A DNA stretch of 64,000 nt, taken from contig OY759216.1 of assembly GCA_963662175.1 (NCBI GenBank), positions 43,727,087-43,791,086 of the forward strand, given 5' to 3'. Shown here piece after piece: positions 20,150 through 30,724 of the stretch. Numbering within the stretch: position 1 is the stretch's first letter; the number at the start of each line of letters is the position of its first letter. The translations under genes were made by a program, and so were the position numbers. Source of the DNA: Aradus depressus. Taxonomy: Eukaryota; Arthropoda; Insecta; Hemiptera; Aradidae. The notes under the pieces were generated by a model. The model did no database searches, was not told the origin of the DNA, and saw nothing but the letters and a program-made list of their open reading frames with translations.

Positions 20150-20580
20150 TACTGAGGAGGTACACTTAATGAACTACAAAAGAAGATGGACAGTCGAGAC
20201 AAAAGCAGAGGATATGCTTATAATGCGACGATAAAGATTGACTAAAATACAAGCCGATTAAATGTTGAATAATGGACTGAGAACAGCTGATAGAGTTTAG
20301 AAGACGAAGAGACTTGGGTAGAACTTGGCTGGGTAGCGAGCACAAGAGGGGAGAGTAATTATTCTTAACAGCTGATTAACGTGTCACCAAGCCGGGAGAG
20401 TTCATTAATTAGAGAAGAGAGAGGCAGACTGGTTCAAGAATGCACTACTCTGTTCAGAGCAGGCCACATGTGGACCATATGAGGAGGCCATTCAGACTGA
20501 TTAGCTACAGCTGACAGCTAGGGGGAGGGGTGACTACCCTTCAGAAGGTTGCCCCTTCAAAAAATGATAATATTAATAAT
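20150..20580. other. unassigned, purine-rich sequence
   Basis: No family or protein recognised. It has several AGCTGA-type repeats ('AACAGCTGAT', 'TACAGCTGACAGCT'). Confidence 0.4.
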
Positions 20581-20583
20581 AAA

Positions 20584-20631
20584 ACATCGAATTTCAGAAT
20601 TATATAACTCCCCCTATACTTCGTATAATTG
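20584..20631 (-). repeat. R repeat, 5' tip
   Basis: 'ATATAACTCCCCCTATACTT' plus 'CGTATAATTG' is the complement of the R 5' end. Confidence 0.55.
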
Positions 20632-20640
20632 ACTTTAAAA

Positions 20641-20690
20641 AATATGATGAGGCCATTACAGGACTCATACGAAAAACGCTTACAGATCAC
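20641..20690 (+). repeat. scrap of 'ATATGTGATGTGG' MITE
   Basis: 'ATGATGAGGCCATTACAGGA' and 'CTTACAGATCAC' match the arm of 5513-5735. Confidence 0.5.
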
Positions 20691-20874
20691 CCCCCCAGGT
20701 GGTTAGACGAAATTTTATATGTGGGTCCAGCAAAAATTATGAGAAATGGTAGGGCGGGTTGGCGAACCATCCCCAACCAGGTCTAACCTTCCCGAACCAT
20801 TTCTGACCAGTTTTGCTGCATCCATATATAAAAATATAAAATTCCAATGCATTCATTACATTGGAAAATATTCC

Positions 20875-20912
20875 GCTATTAGGGCCCCCCCCTCCCCCCC
20901 CCCCCCCCTCAT
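20875..20912. repeat. poly-C tract
   Basis: A nearly pure run of C with two T interruptions. Confidence 0.85.
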
Positions 20913-20929
20913 CATCCAATGTTTCGGAA

Positions 20930-20997
20930 GGGGGTTAGCACAAAAACTTTACTGAATGCAGTTGTAATAATCGTATTGTCAGGAAATTTTATATATA

Positions 20998-21001
<4 letters not shown>
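20930..21001 (+). repeat. R repeat, left of inserted LINE
   Basis: R reads 'TTAGCACAAAAACTTTACTG', then 'AGGAAATTTTATATATAT'. It resumes at 21839 with 'AATTCAAATAAGGTCAGCAC'. Confidence 0.65.
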
Positions 21002-21029
<28 letters not shown>

Positions 21030-21030
21030 C

Positions 21031-21060
21031 TAACGCATCGGCTACTATGGCCATTAGCGT
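21031..21060 (-). other. LINE 3' terminal hairpin
   Basis: The complement reads ACGCTAATGG at one side and 'CCGATGCGT' at the other, giving an ACGC/GCGT stem just before poly(A). The same signature stands at 51301-51330 and, with changed stem bases, at 32811-32839. It is probably the site the reverse transcriptase recognises. Confidence 0.65.
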
Positions 21061-21207
21061 TTCTAACTCAGGAGACATTGAGTGAGGTGTGCAGGCCCAG
21101 AGCCTCCAATCAGAGAGAGGCCAGCCCAGCTCATCTCGTCTCACTATCATCGCAAACCGCTACCTACCACCAAGGTGGAGCGAGCCACATACTTGGGTCA
21201 ACACATT

Positions 21208-21816
21208 TCAGAATTCCGTAGACATTTTTAAGTCTCTCAAGAATCGTAGAAGATTCCTGAAGTGCGGAGAGTTCTCTTGGAAAATCTCAAATAAGTTCGC
21301 AGGTATATCTGCAGCTTCTCGTAGGTTTGTCAGCGCATTGCAGTCCTCTATTAGATGCCGCACTGTTAAAGCATCTCCACAGAATCGGCATCGGGGTTGT
21401 TCTTCTTTAGCCAGGAGGTGGCCATGAGTGAGTCTTGTATGACCGATGGCAAGTCTGGTCAGGGTGATCTTCTCCCGCCTGGACAGCTCCTGCGGGAAAA
21501 CAAAAGGCCGGAGGTGAGGTCTCAGTCGCCGAAGTTGAGTGTCTTGTCGCATCCATTCGTTGTACCACCGGCTAACCACTGCAGATCTGTCCCTTGCTAT
21601 AAGGTCTTGAGGTCGTACAGGGACTTGTTGGTGGCACCTTGTTGCTGCTGCTGCTTTGGCTGCTCTGTCTGCTTCCTCATTACCAAAAATACCGATGTGG
21701 CTGGGAATCCAGGAAAACACGATAACTTTCCCCCCAACATGAAGTTGGTGGAGAAGCTCCAGGGAAGCTCGAACTAGGGGATCATCAGAAAACGTATCGT
21801 TAATGGCCAATATCAC
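21208..21816 (-). CDS. LINE ORF2 C-terminus: RNase H and zinc-knuckle region
   Basis: The open frame is uninterrupted for about 200 codons and extends upstream (to about 21838) through SDSQSVILAIND, which holds the catalytic Asp of the RNase H DS.S motif. Next, residues 31-55 read VFSWIPSHIGIFGNEEADRA (20 shown), with the conserved W-P-H-G-GNE-AD block. Near residue 140 CRFCGDALTVRHLIEDC forms a C..C....H....C knuckle found at the end of I/R1/jockey-related polyproteins. The endonuclease and reverse transcriptase are missing. An intact frame suggests a recent insertion. Confidence 0.88.
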   Translation of the reverse strand: MILAINDTFSDDPLVRASLELLHQLHVGGKVIVFSWIPSHIGIFGNEEADRAAKAAAATRCHQQVPVRPQDLIARDRSAVVSRWYNEWMRQDTQLRRLRPHLRPFVFPQELSRREKITLTRLAIGHTRLTHGHLLAKEEQPRCRFCGDALTVRHLIEDCNALTNLREAADIPANLFEIFQENSPHFRNLLRFLRDLKMSTEF

Positions 21817-21838
21817 ACTCTGGGAATCGGAGTTTTAA

Positions 21839-22070
21839 TTCAAATAAGGTCAGCACCTGTCAAGTTCTCTGGAAATTGGTCAAAGAGAAGAGAGAATACA
21901 GAGAAGAAAAGGACGATTCAAAAATCCTAATGTCGACATGTATCGACATGAAACTTTATATTTAGATTCAAAACGCCATTAGTACGGAAATTTTTATTTT
22001 CCCGAGAAATCGCTAGTAGCGAAGAGGAAATTCAGAGAGGTGAGGGGGGGGCTCGATAGATTTACCGACC
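21839..22070 (+). repeat. R repeat, right of inserted LINE
   Basis: R continues 'AATTCAAATAAGGTCAGCAC', then 'ACATGTATCGACATGAAAC' and the next module. Confidence 0.6.
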
Positions 22071-22126
22071 TCGGATTTTCGCACGTTACAATACTTCTTT
22101 ATATCGTAGGTATAATAAAGTAAAAA

Positions 22127-22352
22127 ATATGTGATGTGGCCATTACAGAACTTTCTTATACCAACAATGCTTACAGATCACTCTCTCCCTCTCCCTTTCC
22201 CAATACAATTTCATTTTGTCTCTCTGTATAGCGTAATCCTGAGATTAGCAATTATTTTACCCTGTCATGCCAGTATGAAACAAATTTTGAGAAGGGGAAG
22301 CGGGGGAGCCGATCTGTAGATGTGGTAGGTATAAGAATGTCCGTTAATATTT
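22127..22352. mobile_element. fold-back MITE, 'ATATGTGATGTGG' family
   Basis: The left arm 'ATATGTGATGTGGCCATTAC' and 'TTACAGATCACTCTCTCCC' match 5513-5735. The right arm, inverted, is more decayed ('GATCTGTAGATGTGGTAGG'). Confidence 0.7.
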
Positions 22353-22359
22353 AATTTAT

Positions 22360-23040
22360 CTACGAGATACAATTCAAACTTTCTATATCTCAAATCTGAG
22401 GGATTAGTAACGATTGGAAATTTTGTAAGAAACATTTTTTGTAAGAATCAATTTTTCGATGGAAATTTTGAAATTGTTTGTTACAGATAAAAGGGTGGAC
22501 ATGTGCATCACCTCATTTTACAAGTAGAAATTTGAAGAAAAAGAAACTTTTTCAAGTAATATTATTTTTTATATCTCTCACTGTCTCAAAATGGCTATGC
22601 ATTGAAATAAAATATTTACTCCTACTCAACATACAAAAAAAAAAATAAATAAAATAAACACTTTCCAGTACAAAAGGCCCTCGAAATTAGCTTTCAAATG
22701 ATGTGTTACATGTTCATTTTTAAGTGGAGGGCTTAGGCACTCTCCCGAGAATGGTATATTTACCTGGGTCGTTCGTTATCTTTAAATATTCATACAATAA
22801 TGGAGGCATCTCATTTTGAAGGAATTGTTGAACTGAACAAATTTTGTCTGAAAGGTTTTGTGATTACTCGTAATGGAGGCTCAAATTGTCCATTTTACAG
22901 ATAGCGCAAGTCAAAGAAGTAAATCGAAAAATATTTTCTGAATTGTTACACACAATTGATGTGCTTTTCAACAAAGAGAACTGTTTTAAACGCGTGGAGT
23001 AATTTAACCAAGCGAATTTGTTAAATTGATTAATGAACGT
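22360..23040. other. unassigned sequence
   Basis: No protein family and no match to the other repeats. An A-run lies at 22634-22643. Confidence 0.4.
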
Positions 23041-23109
23041 ACGTTAATTTTTTGGGTCTCCAAACTTCATTAAAGATTATCATTTAGCACATCGTTGGGA
23101 AGTACATTA

Positions 23110-23225
23110 AATCTATATCTCCGATTTATGATGAGGGCAACCTCGAAATCCGGCTAGCAAAAACTAATAAAATCTGTGAGAGGCCAGACTATATTTTTAT
23201 TTTGCAACCTATGCAATACTCACTT
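23110..23225 (+). repeat. hammerhead-like dispersed repeat, shared with 58480-58575
   Basis: It shares 'ACCTCGAAATCCGGCTAGC', 'TAATAAAATCTGTGAG', 'CAGACTATATTTTT' and 'GCAACCT' with 58497-58580. The upstream 'ATGATGAGGGCAACCTCGAAA' fits CTGATGA with C3 changed, then a short stem and GAAA, but the downstream sequence is not an exact palindrome. Confidence 0.55.
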
Positions 23226-23238
23226 CTCACTCACTATA

Positions 23239-23612
23239 TTCATATGAGTTAATCAATTAGTTTTTTTTCTCACCAAAACCAATCGACTGTCTGGGCTGAA
23301 AATCAATAGTTGACTTTCATAGAGGCTTTGAATCCTCATACTACATTTTGTGTCGATACATTCATATGAATTACCTAATCAATTACTTTTTTTTTTCTCA
23401 CCAAAACCAATCGACTGTCTGGGCTGAAAATCAATAGTTGACTTACATAGAGGCTTTGAATCCTCATACTACATTTTGTGTCGATACATTCATATGAATT
23501 ACCTAATCAATTACGATTTTTTTTTCTCACCAAAACCAATCGACTGTCTGGGCTGAAAATCAATAGTTGACTTTCATAGAGGCTTTGAATCCTCATACTC
23601 TTCGGCAGTTAT
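23239..23612 (-). repeat. 128 bp tandem triplication of an R segment
   Basis: 'CACCAAAACCAATCGACTG' starts at 23271, 23399 and 23528, giving periods of 128 and 129 bp. Units differ mainly in T-run length and one C/A change, so the triplication is recent. Each unit is the R 3' region on the minus strand. Confidence 0.92.
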
Positions 23613-23689
23613 CGGGGTTTTAGAGACAAGCCTCTCAGTATAAGAAAGTCACACTAAGAATTTCGCTGTACAATGAAACAAAGGAATCT

Positions 23690-23824
23690 GCGGAGGCCAA
23701 CACATTACACCCATATAACCAGTAAAGCCAGTATGAAACTAATTTGAGAGGGGCAGAGGATGGGAGAGTGATCTGTACATGAGTGGTTGGTATAAGAAAC
23801 TCCTATAATGGCCACATCACATAC
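23690..23824 (-). repeat. one arm of 'ATATGTGATGTGG' MITE
   Basis: 'GATCTGTACATGAGTGGTTG' and 'CTATAATGGCCACATCACAT' are the right arm of the family. Confidence 0.65.
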
Positions 23825-23829
23825 TTTTT

Positions 23830-24260
23830 TTTTATGAAGTTTTTCACAATATTTCTGTAGAAAATGTTAAGTATTTGAATAAAATATGTTTGCAAATAAT
23901 AGATACCTCGGGCAGTATTTCTTGTCTGAAGAAACGCTAAACTGTACCTGAAAAACAAAAAAATAATTAGCAGTCTGAATGGACAAATAGTAATAATTTT
24001 AGGAAATGTAGATAGTCATGTTATGATGTAGCATTCATACTCAAACCTGAGCAACGGCGAAATCACAGAAGCGGACAGAAACACCTACTTACATATCCAT
24101 GGTCACACTACACAGTTCACACAACCATTGATACCAGATTGCCATCAGATATTTTTCACATAAAATTTATTATTTAATTTAGTTATGTCAGCCCAGCCGC
24201 TGGTTGTGCATTTTTTGCATAGTTGTGGCTTAAAATAACTAAATAAAAAAAAAAAAAAAA
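23830..24260. other. unassigned sequence
   Basis: No gene recognised. It ends with an A-run at 24244-24260 directly before a SINE end. Confidence 0.4.
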
Positions 24261-24261
24261 A

Positions 24262-24605
24262 TTAGTTATTACCTACGATTCATAACAGGGGTTTAACTGC
24301 AACATCATATCGCCCTACTACCAGAACGCTCTTTCGTCACTCTGGTGGACATGAGTCCGACTCTACCTTGGGAGTCCTAACTTTTGCCTACCCTAAATTA
24401 TTATTCACCTAGGGTAGGGGTCTATTTAACGAGTACCTGACATCGTGCAGGCTCCGGATCATCGGATGTCCCATCCGAAGGAACGGCGTGCTTAAGTTTG
24501 TTTTTACATCTCAGATAAAATAAACTACGGGCCTCTCTCCTTCTTGAACCCGCAATCTTGAGCCCAGAAAGCAAGCTCGCATACCATTGAGCTACCGGCG
24601 CCCCC
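24262..24605 (-). mobile_element. tRNA-derived SINE, full length, diverged
   Basis: The whole element is present on the minus strand, from a tail near 24262 to the head complement 'GAGCTACCGGCGCCCCC'. Box B is altered (GGGTTCAAGAAGG). The CCCGGGC motif near the 3' end is changed to CCCCTG. Confidence 0.82.
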
Positions 24606-24799
24606 AAATATAAAACTTACAGATGATTTAAAAAATATAACTAAAAAAGAGACAGTTGAATGTTGAGTGACAGTTGAGAAGAATTTGTGAATGCCCAAAT
24701 TGTATTTCCAAAATTTAAATTTTGCATATTATTATAAATAAAATAATTTTTTTTTGGTATATGCTCACTAATAATAATAAAATGTATTTCAATGACACC

Positions 24800-24935
24800 G
24801 GCGAATCACTGGTAATGTACATCTCCAGCCCACAAACTGATCAACTATGTCCCTCCTCCGATTTCTTATTTCTCTTTGACTGAAAATTGATAAGATATCG
24901 TCCTAATGCGGTTTTGGATACACATGTAGAAATAT
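24800..24935 (-). repeat. R repeat fragment, hairpin end
   Basis: It has the hairpin 'CGGCGAATCACTGG', then 'AATTGATAAGATATCGTCC' and 'GGATACACATG', with modules deleted between. Confidence 0.55.
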
Positions 24936-24939
24936 GAAA

Positions 24940-25540
24940 ATGGGAATGAAAACAAACAATAATAGTTAATGTTTATTATTAGCATAATAATAAATAATAT
25001 CTATTATTTAACACACTAATTACATATTATGTAGTCATAAATTATTTTTGGAAGGGGGGAGAAGGATATAGAGAAGTACATTATTCAAAATAATGGCCCC
25101 TGTTTTGAATAATTAAGCATAATATACAGAATAAACACTGGAAACATTGGTGGCGAATCTCACAATATAAACAAACAAATCAAATTGTTTCCAACTAGGC
25201 ACAGTTGTAAGGTTTCATACCATTCCATTGTGCCTCGATTGTTGTTGGACTTCAATAGGAAGCCATACTCTTACAGTCTGAATCTAACTCGTTATTTCAT
25301 CGAGGAGAGTGTTTCATTGTTAGGTGCAAATTGAAATTGAAAAAAGAAAAAAAAAAAATGTTGTTTTTTATGGTTATAGAAACTGATTGTGGTCGGTAGG
25401 ACAGGGTATAGAAGTAAAGTCATTGGAATTGATCTGAGTTAGTTTTTTAATATATATCTAAAAATGAACTAGATACGGAAAAAGTAAAATTTGTGGCCCT
25501 CCGTATACTTCCCCCAGCGTCAATTAATGCTGTTTCTCTG
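24940..25540. other. unassigned AT-rich sequence
   Basis: No coding signal. A-runs at 25340-25360. Confidence 0.4.
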
Positions 25541-25599
25541 AAACCTATCTACTTTTAAATCTTCTCAATTGTTACAGTTACATAGTTTTCTTTTTCTTT

Positions 25600-25902
25600 T
25601 CTATATCTCACAGATTGAGACCTGATGGCGTAAGAACGTCCCGAAACATCGTTGGGATAAAGACACTTCCGAAGAGTTTTTTGAAAAATAGTTATCTCAA
25701 TTTTTATTAAATTAAAAAATGTGTCCACTTATTATAAATGTATATATGTATTAATTTTTTTTATATACTCATATATTTTTTAGTATTTATTCATTTCATT
25801 TTTTTTGCCTTTTTTTAAATTAATTAATTTAAATTTGTTATTACTACTAATCATACGTGGGTTAGACTCAAGCAAGTAGTTATAAATCTAATTTATAAGC
25901 TA
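25600..25902 (+). mobile_element. hammerhead-bearing dispersed repeat, copy B
   Basis: It matches copy A (12560-13020) through 'TATCTCACAGATTGAGACC', the ribozyme block, 'GATAAAGACACTTCCGAAG' and 'ACTACTAATCATACGTGGG'. The core has lost 'ATGAT', so the ribozyme is dead. A LINE is inserted directly after 'AATTTATAAGC'. Confidence 0.6.
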
Positions 25903-26768
25903 TTTTTTTTTTTCTGTCTTTATAATGTTGGTCGCAACTGTTACCATGACGCAACAACCAAGAGGACTTCATTGAATGTGGATGACTTGATTGGCGTGAG
26001 AGAGGAAGGCCACCCAGCGGTAGCTTCTCAGGGCGAAATTTAAAACAATGAATATTATGGTTATTATCAATGAATATTATGGGGATATTATGATCTTGTT
26101 TCAAGAAGTGGGGGGTTGTAATTTGGGATTATATTGTCACGGTTTTACCTCCTCTTCAATCTCCTGGGAGGATTGTGTGGCAAGTGTGGTGAAGAAAGTG
26201 AATGGATGTATGGATTTGGGTGTGAATGCATTTTGCTATGGAAACGTCTGTAAAGGTCCTGAATTGTGTCGGGTACTGTGTTTATCATGAGATCATTGTG
26301 AAGTGTTCTGTTACTTACGTATGGTGGGCATTGTGTAATGAGTCTGAGTGTCTTTGACTGGAAAACTTGGATACGTTTCAGGTTAGATATTTTAGCCGAA
26401 CCGTAGATTTGTGAGCCTTACATCCAGAGTGGTTTTAGTAGAAATGTATAGCAGTTACGCTTTTGTGTTGAGGGTAATTTTGAATTTCTGTGCAGAAGAG
26501 AATAAAGCATTTTAAATAGTTTGTTTAGTGTATTACGTACGAGGCTTGTGTCAGGGTTCCATGTCAGTCGTCTGTCCAGAGTAAGTCCCAAATATAGATA
26601 AAAGCGGTGGGACATGTATCTCGTCTTAGTGTAAATGTTATATGTTGTGATTTGTCCATATTGAGTTTAATTCCAAATGTTGCACCAGTTCTCAATTTGA
26701 GTAACATGGTGTTGTAATGTGAAGGAGGCATGTATGGAAGATTCAGCAGCAGCTAAGATGGCAGTGGA
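25903..26768 (-). mobile_element. jockey-like LINE, 5'-truncated, decayed
   Basis: On the minus strand coding resemblance runs from TAILAAAES through WCNIW, YLGLTLDRRLTWN, NTLNKLFKMLYSLLHRNSKL (20 shown), SQIYGSAKISNLKRIQVF and YVSNRTLHNDL to PPRRLKRR, ending in an A-run (T-run at 25903-25914). This is the thumb and C-terminal part of a jockey-clade reverse transcriptase. Frameshifts and stops split it into three frames. The fragment at 38824-39568 is the same family. Confidence 0.82.
26418..26615 (-). pseudogene. reverse transcriptase fragment in jockey-like LINE
   Basis: The best-preserved frame (65 codons) includes LGLTLDRRLTW, the motif after the RT catalytic domain in jockey-clade elements, and LLKPLWM. 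A stop follows where the intact protein continues with YG..YGSA. Confidence 0.75.
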
Positions 26769-26771
26769 GAA

Positions 26772-27045
26772 AGGCTTTACACAAAAATTCTAATAATTGC
26801 CCATAGAATGAACGGATTGACACGAAATTTTATATGTGTGACCTGAGCTCCATAAGGACAACACCTATTGATTTTCAGCCAATCGGCCAAAGGGAAGAGG
26901 AGGCTTAACGCAAAAACTCTAATAATTACCGATGTAATGAATGTATAGGCACGATGTATAGACAAGATTTAAGTCAAGTACTGAATGTTAGTGCAAACGG
27001 ACGACTGGTTCTGGAGGGGGAACAGAGATTCACCGACCACACTTT
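26772..27045 (+). repeat. R repeat, modules and 3' end
   Basis: Module phrases are 'ATTGACACGAAATTTTATAT' and 'GACAACACCTATTGATTTTC'. The end shows 'AGATTCACCGACCAC', but the 'GGGGAAGTAC' stretch is deleted. Confidence 0.65.
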
Positions 27046-27049
27046 CCCT

Positions 27050-27760
27050 TCTTATTACTCGCCCTATTAAACTTGCCTAAGGCAATTGTCTCTTTCGCCT
27101 ATATGGACACTTCGCCTCTCAAATGAATTCTATATAATTCCTTATTTTTGGGATTTTTATAAAAAATAATAGGGAATACTAACCTAACTTTACAATTTTA
27201 TGGGGACGTAAAACTAAAAATTGGACAGCCTCTTCATATTTCATTTTTTATTAAAATCGCACTTACCTTGCCTTTTCAGGTAGAAGATGGAATTTTTAAG
27301 ATCCTTTTCTTATGGGCTTCTTAAAGCCTAAACCGTGAAACGCTTTTAGCATTACATTATTTATGTTTACTTTATTAAAGACGAATTAAATATTAAAGAA
27401 AAACTTGTTTTCGTTTTATTTATTTATTTAAACAAACTCGTACAAAGATATATATTAATTGAGTGAATGTTTTGGGAGAGGTAGAACACGATCTCTGTGC
27501 TGAAGTCTGTTTAAACTTCCCAAAAGCGGGGTAAAATTGGATTTTAAATTTTACGGATAAATTTAATACATTTTCAAGGTCAAATATGGCTGATGGAGTT
27601 GGAAGAAAAGTGTTAACAAAACTATTGGTAAAAGGAGTTCAAAAAATTATATTTCTAGCCTCAAATTCAGAGATCGAAAGAGCAAAAACAGAAGGTAAGA
27701 AAGAGTCCACCAAATAAAGAGATCAAAAATTGCATATGTGTTAGTATGATGTTGTGGGTC
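27050..27760. other. unassigned sequence
   Basis: No gene recognised. 'GAAGGTAAGAAAGAGTCCACC' near 27690 and 'GAAGGTATGAGTCCACCAAA' near 28048 are a diverged direct repeat flanking the ribozyme element. Confidence 0.4.
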
Positions 27761-27779
27761 AAGATTTCTCAGAGAGATA

Positions 27780-27945
27780 ACAAGAGGTTGTTTTCCAACT
27801 GTTTTATTTTTGATCAAAACCGGTTTTTCAACGCAACAGCGTCATCATCAGTGGCACATCCCACCCGCACAGCGTAGAGGTTAAAGGACAACGGGCCAGG
27901 GTGGGATGTGCTAGAAGACAACGTCTTTTATTCGTATGAGAGATC
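27780..27945 (-). mobile_element. ribozyme element, copy 3 of the 'GTCTTCCCACTG' family
   Basis: It carries 'TTGTTTTCCAACTG', 'AAAACCGGTTTTTC' and 'ACGCAACAGCGTC', and ends 'GAAGACAACGTCTTTTATTC'. Much of the second arm is deleted. Confidence 0.65.
27812..27855 (-). ncRNA. hammerhead-like motif, stem I decayed
   Basis: On the minus strand CTGATGA is exact, with extra T, stem II GACGC/GCGTT with TGTT loop, GAA exact, and a ten-base palindrome AAACCGGTTT. The flanking GCCA no longer pairs with GATC, so stem I is lost. Confidence 0.55.
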
Positions 27946-28254
27946 AAAGTTTTAGTAGAATAGCGGAAATTTTGTGTGAGTCGGGTGCAGGATAAAATTC
28001 AAAGATCGAAGAAACCTCGAAAAAAAGAAAAAAAAGAAGCAAAACAGAAGGTATGAGTCCACCAAATAAGAAGATCAAAAATTTAGAATGAGAGCGGAAA
28101 CTCATGTGTGAAGAAGGGTCTTTACCTTCTGTTTTTGCTGTTATTTCGGGAATCGGTTCTTGAAAAAACCGATGATTTTCTGTTCTCGTTCTGTTGTCCT
28201 AGTTTGAGTTGAGTCTCCTTATATCATAAAGTCTCATTATAAAATAAACACGAG

Positions 28255-28392
28255 GGTTCTGGATACACATATAAAATCGTGTTCACAGGATTTTTTTTCC
28301 ATATATATGTTTGAAAAACATCAATTTCCTGTGTAAACTCAACATTGAATTTCTGCCTGATTACATAACTTCCCCTATGCTTTGTACAGCTG
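28255..28392 (-). repeat. R repeat, 5' end
   Basis: 'GGTTCTGGATACACATATAA', 'GTGTTCACAGG' and 'ACTTCCCCTATGCTTTGTAC' match the R 5' end, with an internal deletion. Confidence 0.65.
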
Positions 28393-28399
28393 GAGAAAT

Positions 28400-28940
28400 A
28401 GATAAAACATCACAGTTGGACAAATTCTGATGTAGCCATCCATATCAGTCCTGTTGGAAGTCACTACAGAGAGGACAAACACCAGGACTGACTTCAGGCA
28501 ATGAAGTATGAAAACACTGCCACTGATGCGCGTACTTAGACACTAAGGGTTGGTACTTACCCAGGAGTTTTGGCATTTAGATGAAAAGTTGAAAGGAAAC
28601 GTTAGGAAAGTTGAAAGTGGAGAGAAAGGCAGGTCACAGAGCCTCAAAGTTACTCGCCAGGTTCAAGGTAAGTAGCTTTGAAGTAATGGCTTTGCAAACT
28701 TTGACGGGCTTTCTGAGTGGTTGTGGACAGCTCAATACATCCTAGATCCTAGACGTGACCCCCTGAGAAGAAGGGGCAACTTGAAAAGTTTAAATTTAGT
28801 TTCTATTATTTATCACCCGCCGCGACTGACAGGCTACCAACTTATAAGACTGAGCTTTTCCCTTAAATATTTTTAAATAAGTCGAACCTTTATACAACGA
28901 AAACCTCTATATTATGAAGAAAAAATGCTTCTTTAAAAAA
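28400..28940. other. unassigned sequence
   Basis: No coding signal or repeat match is recognised. Confidence 0.4.
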
Positions 28941-28945
28941 AAACT

Positions 28946-29100
28946 GTATTTTATCTGGGAGAACCGTTCTTTGGATGAGACGTTAATCGATGTTCCCGAA
29001 CCTGTGCTATGTCAGGTACCCTAGATGAATAAATCTAGGTAGGCAAAATTACACAGTTGAGTCGGGCTCACATGTGAGCCCCGGCATGAGTCACAATAAC
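28946..29100 (+). mobile_element. tRNA-derived SINE, internal and 3' fragment
   Basis: 'TTTTATCTGGGAG', 'CCTGTGCTATGTCAGGTACC' and 'CCCGGCATGAGTCACAATAA' are in order with large deletions. The head is absent. Confidence 0.65.
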
Positions 29101-29164
29101 AATATATACAGGGTGAACCGCTCGTAGATGCAAAAAAACATATGCGTGATCCTACATCAAAAAT

Positions 29165-29250
29165 GGAGTAAAACAAAAGTAACACTTGCTGGAAGAAATG
29201 CAGGAAAAAATCAACATTTCAACATCCCAGAGAAGTTTAAGAAACTTATT
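29165..29250 (+). repeat. dispersed repeat shared with 11250-11345
   Basis: 'GGAAGAAATGCAGGAA', 'TCAACATTTCAACATCC' and 'GAAGTTTAAGAAACTT' are the inverse of the 11.3 kb copy. Confidence 0.55.
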
Positions 29251-29251
29251 A

Positions 29252-29650
29252 TGAACTGTTAGAATTTACCTGTGATTAGAAGGAACTGTTATTGTTGACG
29301 CAGTCCTACGGTCTGAGCCAAGCCCGCATTGCGGGAGACAAAAGTTTACTGGAGGCAGCGAGCGTAAAAGTTATAAATATTGTAGATAAGTTCGACTGGA
29401 CCCTCCGTTATCGAGATTTTTTTTAAACAGATTTTTTGCCTTTTTTAAAACTTACAAGATTAATACGCTTGTTTGTGGTTCGGTAAATCGTTTTTTGGGT
29501 TTCTATTTGTAACTAGCTAAATAAGAGAACATGCTTAGTGAAAAAGAAAAAAACAAAACATTTCTTCAGTTCTGTAAATAATAATAATTACAAGTTCAAT
29601 TACTGAAGCTGAATAACGACTGTAATTAGTGGAGCTTGAGGACCAATAAC
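29252..29650. other. unassigned sequence
   Basis: No recognised family. A GC-richer patch lies at 29310-29370. Confidence 0.4.
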
Positions 29651-29661
29651 ACATCAAAAAA

Positions 29662-30090
29662 TGGAAGTGGTCGGTGAATCACCGGGAAACTTCCCCAGAA
29701 CGAATTAATCAATTAAGTTTTCTTTCTCTCTCCAAAACCAGTTGACCGTCTATATATATATCGGCTTCTAAATTCATTGCATCGGCAGTTATTCGGGATT
29801 TTTAGTCGAGCCCTTTTCCTCTGATTCACTTTTGCTTAAGTATAAAATTTCAAGTCGACACATTCATTACTTCGCCATTTATTGGGGCCCCCGTTCTATT
29901 GGCCTGTTTGAGAATTAATGTGTCATCCATAAGGTTTTGAATTTACATATGAAATTTTGTGTGGATACATCCATTACAGCAGTTACTTGAGTTTTTATAT
30001 TGTCTCATCCCTAATCCCTCATCTTCCCTTTGGACGATTTAAAAAATCAATAGTTGTCCAACAAAGGGGCTTTTGAATTTTGCTAAATTT
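29662..30090 (-). repeat. R repeat, 3' end and three modules
   Basis: The terminal hairpin 'GTCGGTGAATCACCGG' is intact, then 'AACGAATTAATCAATTAAG' and three successive modules to about 30090. Confidence 0.75.
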
Positions 30091-30099
30091 TCTGCATAC

Positions 30100-30300
30100 A
30101 ATTTTCCAACTATCCATTCTTCGACAACGCTCTGGTCTCGACCGTCTAAGCCTTTCTTCTTCCAGGGCTAGGCGTTAGGGATCCTCAATATCTGCTGAAG
30201 GCATATGAAGTCTTCAGAGGAACAAGGCAACAGCATCATCGAAGACCAAGCCGTTTAGACAGTTCGATAGGCCCTTGAAACCTTGGAAGGTTAATTCATC
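30100..30300. other. unassigned sequence
   Basis: A short GC-balanced stretch between two R copies. No frame. Confidence 0.35.
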
Positions 30301-30329
30301 ATTAATGATTTTCCCTCGATATAATTATT

Positions 30330-30720
30330 TTTACCTCGGGGAATTTATGTAATCGGTCAAAATTTCGATAGGGGGTTTTCAACTGAATTTCATGTTTTCC
30401 GACTTCTAGATTCCGAATATTTAAAAAAAAAATTGATGTGTGCGTGTGAACACGATAACTGCCGATAGAATAAATGTATTGACATAATATTTTATATGTG
30501 ACCAGCACAACACCTATCGATTTTTAGCCAAAACTTGACAAATTTCAGCGATATCGGCTGGGTGGGGGGTTCAGGGGATGGTCTCAGTTCAAAAACCCGA
30601 ATAACTGCCAATGTAATGAATTTTATCGGCAAAAAATTTAGTATGAGGATTTAGGAGCCCCTATGTAAATCCACTGTTGAATATTAGAGCGAATAGTCGA
30701 CTGATTTTGGAGGTATACGG
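30330..30720 (+). repeat. R repeat, near the 5' end to 3' modules
   Basis: It starts 'ACCTCGGGGAATTTATGTAA', passes 'GTGAACACGATAACTGCCG' and 'AATGAATTTTATCGGC', and ends 'GACTGATTTTGGAGG'. Confidence 0.7.
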
Positions 30721-30724
30721 TATA

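Larger units (their letters stand above)
21002..21838 (-). mobile_element. 5'-truncated LINE with RNase H domain and poly(A) tail
   Basis: On the minus strand the copy begins within an RNase H domain, has an open frame to 21208, then a 3' UTR of about 145 bp, a terminal hairpin (21031-21060) and a 28-base A-tail (T-run at 21002-21029). It is inserted in an R copy. RNase H plus a following CCHC-like motif points to the I/jockey-related group of LINEs. Confidence 0.88.

Noticed and set aside
21397..21777. 126-codon plus-strand gene
   Set aside because: Antisense shadow of the RNase H frame.
25880..26290. Separate small genes on both strands
   Set aside because: They lie in the 3' part of a decayed jockey-like LINE and end at its A-tail.
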